From NCBI RefSeq assembly GCF_964340395.1, contig NC_135555.1, positions 7,048,431 through 7,112,430 of the forward strand: a stretch of DNA of 64,000 nt, given 5' to 3'. The notes beneath the pieces are model-generated. The model saw only the letters and a list, made by a program, of their open reading frames with translations. It was not told the DNA's origin and made no database searches. Source of the DNA: Glandiceps talaboti (Eukaryota; Hemichordata; Enteropneusta; Spengelidae). This document shows, one piece after another, positions 58,627 to 64,000 of the stretch. Made by a program: the position numbers and the translations under genes. The first letter of the stretch is position 1, and the number at the start of each line of letters is the position of its first letter.

Positions 58627-60116
58627 TTAACAGGTCTGGATCTGGAGAACTGTTGTGTGTGTTGATCAATACATTACAGTGAAGATTGAGGTATATCACA
58701 CAAACACTGGCTTGCGCATGACAACATATTGAACTATGGGTTTCGAAAGGGAAGAAGATTAACCTGTACGTTAAAGAAAATCGCTTGATTGAATAAAATC
58801 GATATTTGTCCTCCTTTTCCCCAAAACTACACAACACATGAGTAAAGACAGATGATTTATCTGTGTGGCTGGTATTTGGATACTGCAAAGAGGACTAAAT
58901 TATTGAGGAATGCGGAAGTTATTCATTTTCGGTATGATATTCCGTATAACGATCAGTCTTTTCATTGTGACATTTGAAAATAACACCTGCTGACAATTTG
59001 GACGACAAGGGTCATTCTCACGAACCAATGCATACAGATATGACAACGCGAATATTTAGTTCATTTTCGAGGACGGCGTATGTATGACCTTAGCTCTTCG
59101 TAACTTATCAGCAAGGTCATGCGATTAATAATTATCTAAAATGTTTATCACGTTTAGTAAAGACAGGGCATGTATTCCTCACACATGTAAAAATACATAA
59201 CGGGCGAGGGCCAAAGGCATGGTGTTAAAGACCGGCGGGGCAACTGGACTACAGAGAGTAGACTTAGTCTATAGGTCAGGGAGTTACTGTATCCTCACCA
59301 ATGTTATGGAAAATCAAGCAATATCCAAACGAAAAAGTCAGGCAAAATTTATTGATTTATTAAATGTATTTATTTCTGTTATTCTAATTTCAAAAGCCAA
59401 ACTCATCAGCATAAAGGTTTACGGTACATCACCTCCCTCTGCTAGAGAAGTAGGCCCTCATCCTACATCATAAACAATGACGGCCCCCGATTACCCATGG
59501 AAACAATTATCCAATACTGACCGTCAAGACCCGACACGGAACATTGCAAATGATAACAAATTATGCTTCATTCTTTGAAAGGGAAAGAAATGCTGATGAT
59601 CTGAAAACATTTGCAGATAAAAAAAACTATTCATTACATGCTAACTCTGTACAGCACATGACAAGTCTATGCTACAGCTTATGTCTAATCCCTCGTACTA
59701 CTATGCAGCTCAGTATTGTTGTAAATAAGTTTCTAAAAAAATGCCGATTGTTTTGGTTTGATATAATAAAAATATCACGCCATATTCTTGAAGCTGCTAA
59801 TGAGTTAGTTCATCATTTCGTGCATGCTTATTGGTTGATGGCGTTGTATATCACCCTAGGTCATAAATCATTTTGCTTGCTTATTTATCGTCTGACATGT
59901 CAGTCAACCTTCTTATTAATCACTTATATGCACAGTGATTTGTGCTGTGCTGATCCAATAATAATATATGAATAATCGTAAGACCCTCGAAGCGTATATT
60001 TCTTTAATAATAAAAATGTAAAGGTAAAGTATGATACTAATCGATCATTTAAAAAACATCCTTGACTGATTATACGTGACGGATTTAACAAGAGACAAAA
60101 AAAGGAACAAAGGATT

Positions 60117-60117
60117 T

Positions 60118-60185
<68 letters not shown>

Positions 60186-60256
60186 CCTACCTACATACCT
60201 ACCTACTACCTACCTACAACCTACCCATCCATCCATCCATCCATCCATCCATCCAC
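60117..60256. repeat. (TGTC)n(TACC)n(CATC)n tract
   Basis: Compound tetranucleotide array. Confidence 0.98.
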
Positions 60257-60604
60257 TCACACTCCAAGAAAACCTACTGTGACATTTTGTTTCACATTCA
60301 TAAATAATGACACATTCGTGTGGATCTCGAATTTCATAATCTGCATGCCAGACACATCTGTAAAAATAGATGTGAATATCTTTTAAAGAATGAAACCATT
60401 TCATTCTAATTTCTCCCAAACAAAAACAATCCAAAACAGTAAAAAATAGAAACTAAAAAGTTCTTATTTTAATCAATGTCATTTAACAGAATAAATAATC
60501 ATCAATCTGGCACTTTTTCTCCTTCCACACATTGACCATCAGGTTGGTATCCAGGTGAAATAGGAGTGGCCTAAGGGACCCTTGTCAATACTCGTCTAGC
60601 AACT

Positions 60605-60706
60605 CGTAGTGACAACCCCTAGGTCATGAGTTTTTTCCGACTAAATGAAGAATAATATTGGGGAATAATGTAATTATACCATCGCCAGTAATATAAAAAA
60701 ATCGGG
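60605..60706. repeat. Single arm of the fold-back family seen at 19450-19625
   Basis: GAATAATATTGGGGAATAAT and TAATTATACCATCGCCAGTA match the reverse complement of 19450-19545. No second arm is seen nearby. Confidence 0.6.
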
Positions 60707-61518
60707 GAAAGTATTGACAATTTTGAGCGTTTTGAGTCATATTTCGAACACAGCCCAGCAGAACCAATGACGTAGAACGACTAGGGTATATATATATTCC
60801 ATATTTTCTTGTTGAACCTGGCTCATGCATGGTATAAGATGTGTTGAATCTTATGTCAGAAGTAAAGAGGGAAATCAAATAGATACTATAATCTAACTGA
60901 CTGTCTCTTTCCAAGGACACAAAATTGACTGACATTATCCATAGAACCCGAAAATAAATATTCGTAGAATACATTATTCCCTCAAACATTTTACTTCTAC
61001 AACTAATGGATGAAATATATATTTGTGCTTCAATTTTCACTCAGAAGGTAAAATTCAGGAAGAAGTGATCTAAGTAGCAAGTGCGAGATTTGAACGAGAA
61101 TATCTATTATATAGGGTCAGATGTGTGATCATTCCCGGAACAACAAAATCGAAAACAATTGTCTAATAAATGAATGGAACAGTCTGAGTTAAATAAAGAT
61201 TGCTGCAAACATAGCCATCATTCGGTCAAATTATGTCGCAGAACAATGTGATGTGCATAATGTCCCTTATATATATCATGTCAGTTTTGTGCCTGGTTTA
61301 ATTGAATTTGGATATATTGCATGTCAGATATATCATATATTACGAATGGATGCACGCACAGACGCACAAAGAAGGATGCACGGACGGACAGATGGACAGA
61401 TCCAATTGTTATAACACCCCTCTTGCACTGCTAAACAGTACCTAACAACGTTCATTGTGTGTACATCTAACATTAGGTTTAGTAGTATTGGTGTTAATCT
61501 TCAGATTGCGCGCGGTCC

Positions 61519-63928
61519 CTAGATCATTGTACCACTACATTCTTTTTCGTCTGTATCAGCACTTCCTCTGCTTATTTCCTCCAACGCTTCATCTTGTCGA
61601 ATCTCAAAGTGAGCCCGAGTATACCTCATCACAAGAATTCTCATCAACTGTGGGTGAAATGACAATGGAAAAAAAATCAGAAATGAAACAAATGACACAT
61701 TGTGACTAGCACTGAGTGATGTCCTAACTCTGTGCGTGATGGTAACCATTCATCGTATTAGCATGGAGACAAGTGTAGCCTTAAGTTGTAGGCTTAAGGT
61801 AGACATACTCATAAAAGTAGTTTGTAGCGGCATTAACCTTCTGAGACAAATGATAATTGGTCGATTAGTAACAAATCACTTTGACAAAAATAAGGCTTGA
61901 AAGGAAAAAACTCAAGATATGAATATTTCATGTGTAGTATAAAATAATATATATCATTGACGTGGCTTGCATGTTGCACCAGTGATTTGAATAATTCTTA
62001 ATAATTACCAATATATCAATATCTTATAAATTTGCTATACGATTCACATACCATGATGGATATAGCTAAGATGTCATGTTATATATACCTTTTGGATATA
62101 TCGAAGATGTATATACCCTTAGATATGACCGATAGGACTGTATAATTTGAATGATTTTGATATTCACCAATTAGTCGATATAGTTTTAATTATTAATGAG
62201 AACGTCAAGATTGGGATATATTGATGACATCATGACTGGTATGTAATATGGAAACGAGCGGCGTAACAAGCACACGTGATTTATTCACCAAATGTGAGGA
62301 TATGTGTACATTGTCAATAGTAGCACGCAGCTTAATGAATATACTCGCAAAAACATCAGTACTATGCCATGTATGTCATATAGATATTATAGTGTGGTGT
62401 CTATTATAAATGAATACTTTGGAAAAGCATTTATGTTTCTTTACTAATTTTAGATGAGGTATTTTCCAACTTGTTGATCATAATCTCAACTAACAACTCA
62501 AACACTTAATGCCTTGGAATTGCAGAAATAAAACAATTTAAAATAAAGTTTATCCTTTAAGGCAAACGTTTAAATGGCAATGATTTGTGTATAATCCGGG
62601 TGCAATCTACTTTCCTTCATACGTCATTACATCACTTCCATGAAGGCTCGTTTAAGGAATTTCTCAAATGAATTGATCGAATAAGATATGATATTTGTTT
62701 GCGGATCAGACTCCATAGTTGACATATAGTCACCACGCTTAGAAATCCAAGATACATATCATGTACGACATTCTATCTTTATAGTTGTAGTTTTAATAGG
62801 TGTCAGCTACATGCCGTCCTGGTTAGACATGGACAGACGTATGAAATAGGAATGTCCGATGATCGTTAATACGTTAAATGTTCACAAGACAGATGGACAG
62901 TTGAATATTGTTAACATAATAGGACAAAATAACAGTTTACATTGTAATGGATTCGAATTACTTTTAAGCTTGTACTGAAAATATAATCAAAAACCACCCT
63001 TGTGTACATATAGATTAAAACGTAAATATTGGACAAAAAATAGAACTAGTTTTACCTCATTGTAGGCGAGTTCATCTGTACAGTCTTCACCCTGAACAAA
63101 AGCATAAATTAAAAATATGTACGTTATGTCTTTAAATGAACGGGGGGGGGGGGGGCGGATTTGAATTTAAGTTTGGTTCGGAAACATCACACTATAACCC
63201 ATTTGTTGCCTTGAATGTTACGGTACACGACTTGTTCCATATGATATTAAGAAAACCGTCCTGTTAAAACCCTACGTCGTGGTACGTAAACAAACGTCTA
63301 TGTCTCATGAGTGGTATGCAGTCACTGCATGCACTATACTGGCAACGAGGTCTTACACAGCTCCCTATAAACTACAAAGACTAGTATAGTGACTGTATTT
63401 TAGCCACCTAAAGTATGAATGTGTATAATGTACATTTTCTATATACTTCCAATGATTGTATGATACCTCTAAACAGTACATTTTATCAATTCTTAACTAC
63501 TACAGGTATTCATCCAAGCTATTAACTGGATAAATCATTCAACGACCTTAATGATCTTGGAGCATGTCTTGGGTAACCATCACTACCTTGTAATCGTACA
63601 GACATCGTTTGTGATGATATCTTCAAGCTACATGTTTGGAGACGAGACCATACTATACGCTCGCCACAAACGATCATATCCAAAAGTCTGCTTCAAATGT
63701 TTATTGTGCAATATTTCAAATCTGTATAAAGAAAATCACCTCAAATTTCTCCTCGTCCTCCTCTTTGTTATGTAACACCTTTCTCAGAATACTTCGGAAT
63801 CTTTTTATTATTCCTATTATACTGAGGTAATTCGGGATAAGGTTGAATGGTGCTGGCAGCACAGGTCCCATAATGTACTCCATCCACATCGAAGTACGAA
63901 CACATTTCCACTCGACATCAATGTTTTC
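61519..63928 (-). CDS. TRPC-type cation channel, last three exons (5' partial)
   Basis: Exons 63928-63740 (189 bp), 63091-63056 (36 bp) and 61647-61519 (129 bp, stop TAG), all phase 0. The first begins ENIDVEWKCVRTSMWMEYI, matching the EWKFAR TRP-box of TRPC channels, then LPAPFNLIPNYLS, the TRPC Leu-Pro-x-Pro-Phe-Asn-x-(I/L)-(I/V)-Pro motif. The tiny second exon encodes GEDCTDELAYNE. The third encodes LMRILVMRYTRAHFEIRQDE and a short acidic tail ending SGTMI. Upstream exons (ankyrin repeats, pore) lie beyond the window. The post-TRP-box tail is short (about 118 residues). TRPC channels are receptor-operated plasma-membrane calcium/sodium channels. The ending T-M-I fits a class I PDZ ligand. 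Confidence 0.85.
61648..63055 (-). other. TRPC-like gene intron
   Basis: 1.4-kb AT-rich intron. I see no repeat or RNA gene. Confidence 0.5.
63140..63158. repeat. Poly-G tract
   Basis: About 15 G with a single C, in the intron between the first two visible TRPC-like exons. Confidence 0.95.
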
Positions 63929-64000
63929 CTATGGCAAGATTAAAATTTTAGGTAGTTATTTGACAGCCCACTGTTTTTTTACTTCCAAGTGGATATTTAA

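Larger units (their letters stand above)
58627..61518. other. Intergenic region upstream of the ABCA gene
   Basis: 2.9 kb between two minus-strand genes; it should hold the ABCA promoter and 5' UTR. It contains a (TGTC)n/(CATC)n tract (60117-60256) and the MITE arm at 60605-60706. No TATA box or CpG-rich promoter can be assigned confidently. Reading frames at 59544-59975 and 60624-61040 show no recognisable protein. Confidence 0.5.

Noticed and set aside
59544-59975. 143-codon plus-strand frame upstream of the ABCA gene
   Set aside because: No recognisable domain, no splice context and AT-rich composition like the surrounding non-coding DNA.
60624-61040. 138-codon minus-strand frame
   Set aside because: Overlaps the MITE arm at 60605-60706 and has no recognisable domain.

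Overview
The window is eukaryotic. Its genes are split into many short exons with GT-AG introns, the introns are AT-rich and full of micro- and minisatellites, and the proteins are animal-type (EGF, pentraxin, SEA, ABCA, TRPC). Repeats with CTTTGACCTTTGACC-like text and fold-back MITEs are typical of marine invertebrates. I suspect an invertebrate deuterostome or lophotrochozoan but cannot settle the phylum.

Layout. (1) Positions 1-25893, plus strand: the 3' part (16 exons, 1580 codons plus stop, first exon cut by the window edge) of a large type I transmembrane receptor. Its order is: unknown module with a furin-like site, 3 GCC2/GCC3 cysteine modules, 6 EGF, pentraxin/LamG domain, 8 EGF, SEA domain, a fourth GCC2/GCC3 module, one membrane helix, and a ~270-residue tail with three tandem ITAM-like modules. 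Its fourth intron (10 kb) holds a 55-bp satellite array split by a 4.37-kb inverted-repeat transposon. Two later introns hold tandem arrays that look like amplified copies of the EGF exon/splice-donor junction immediately upstream. (2) 25894-32521: convergent intergenic region with dispersed repeats, fold-back elements and one orphan TRPC-like last exon on the plus strand. (3) 58626-32522, minus strand: a complete 40-exon ABCA-family lipid-type transporter (1843 aa), with all exon phases agreeing and both nucleotide-binding domains intact. Its introns are very rich in tri- and tetranucleotide arrays. (4) 58627-61518: intergenic, upstream of the ABCA gene. (5) 61519 to beyond 63928, minus strand: the last three exons of a TRPC-type cation channel gene, ending in a class I PDZ-ligand-like tail.

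The three genes have no visible functional link. The receptor is the most novel object: an SVEP1/EGF-pentraxin style ectodomain joined to an immunoreceptor-like tyrosine tail. All exon boundaries were read by eye from splice consensus, phase and family similarity. No database search was possible.
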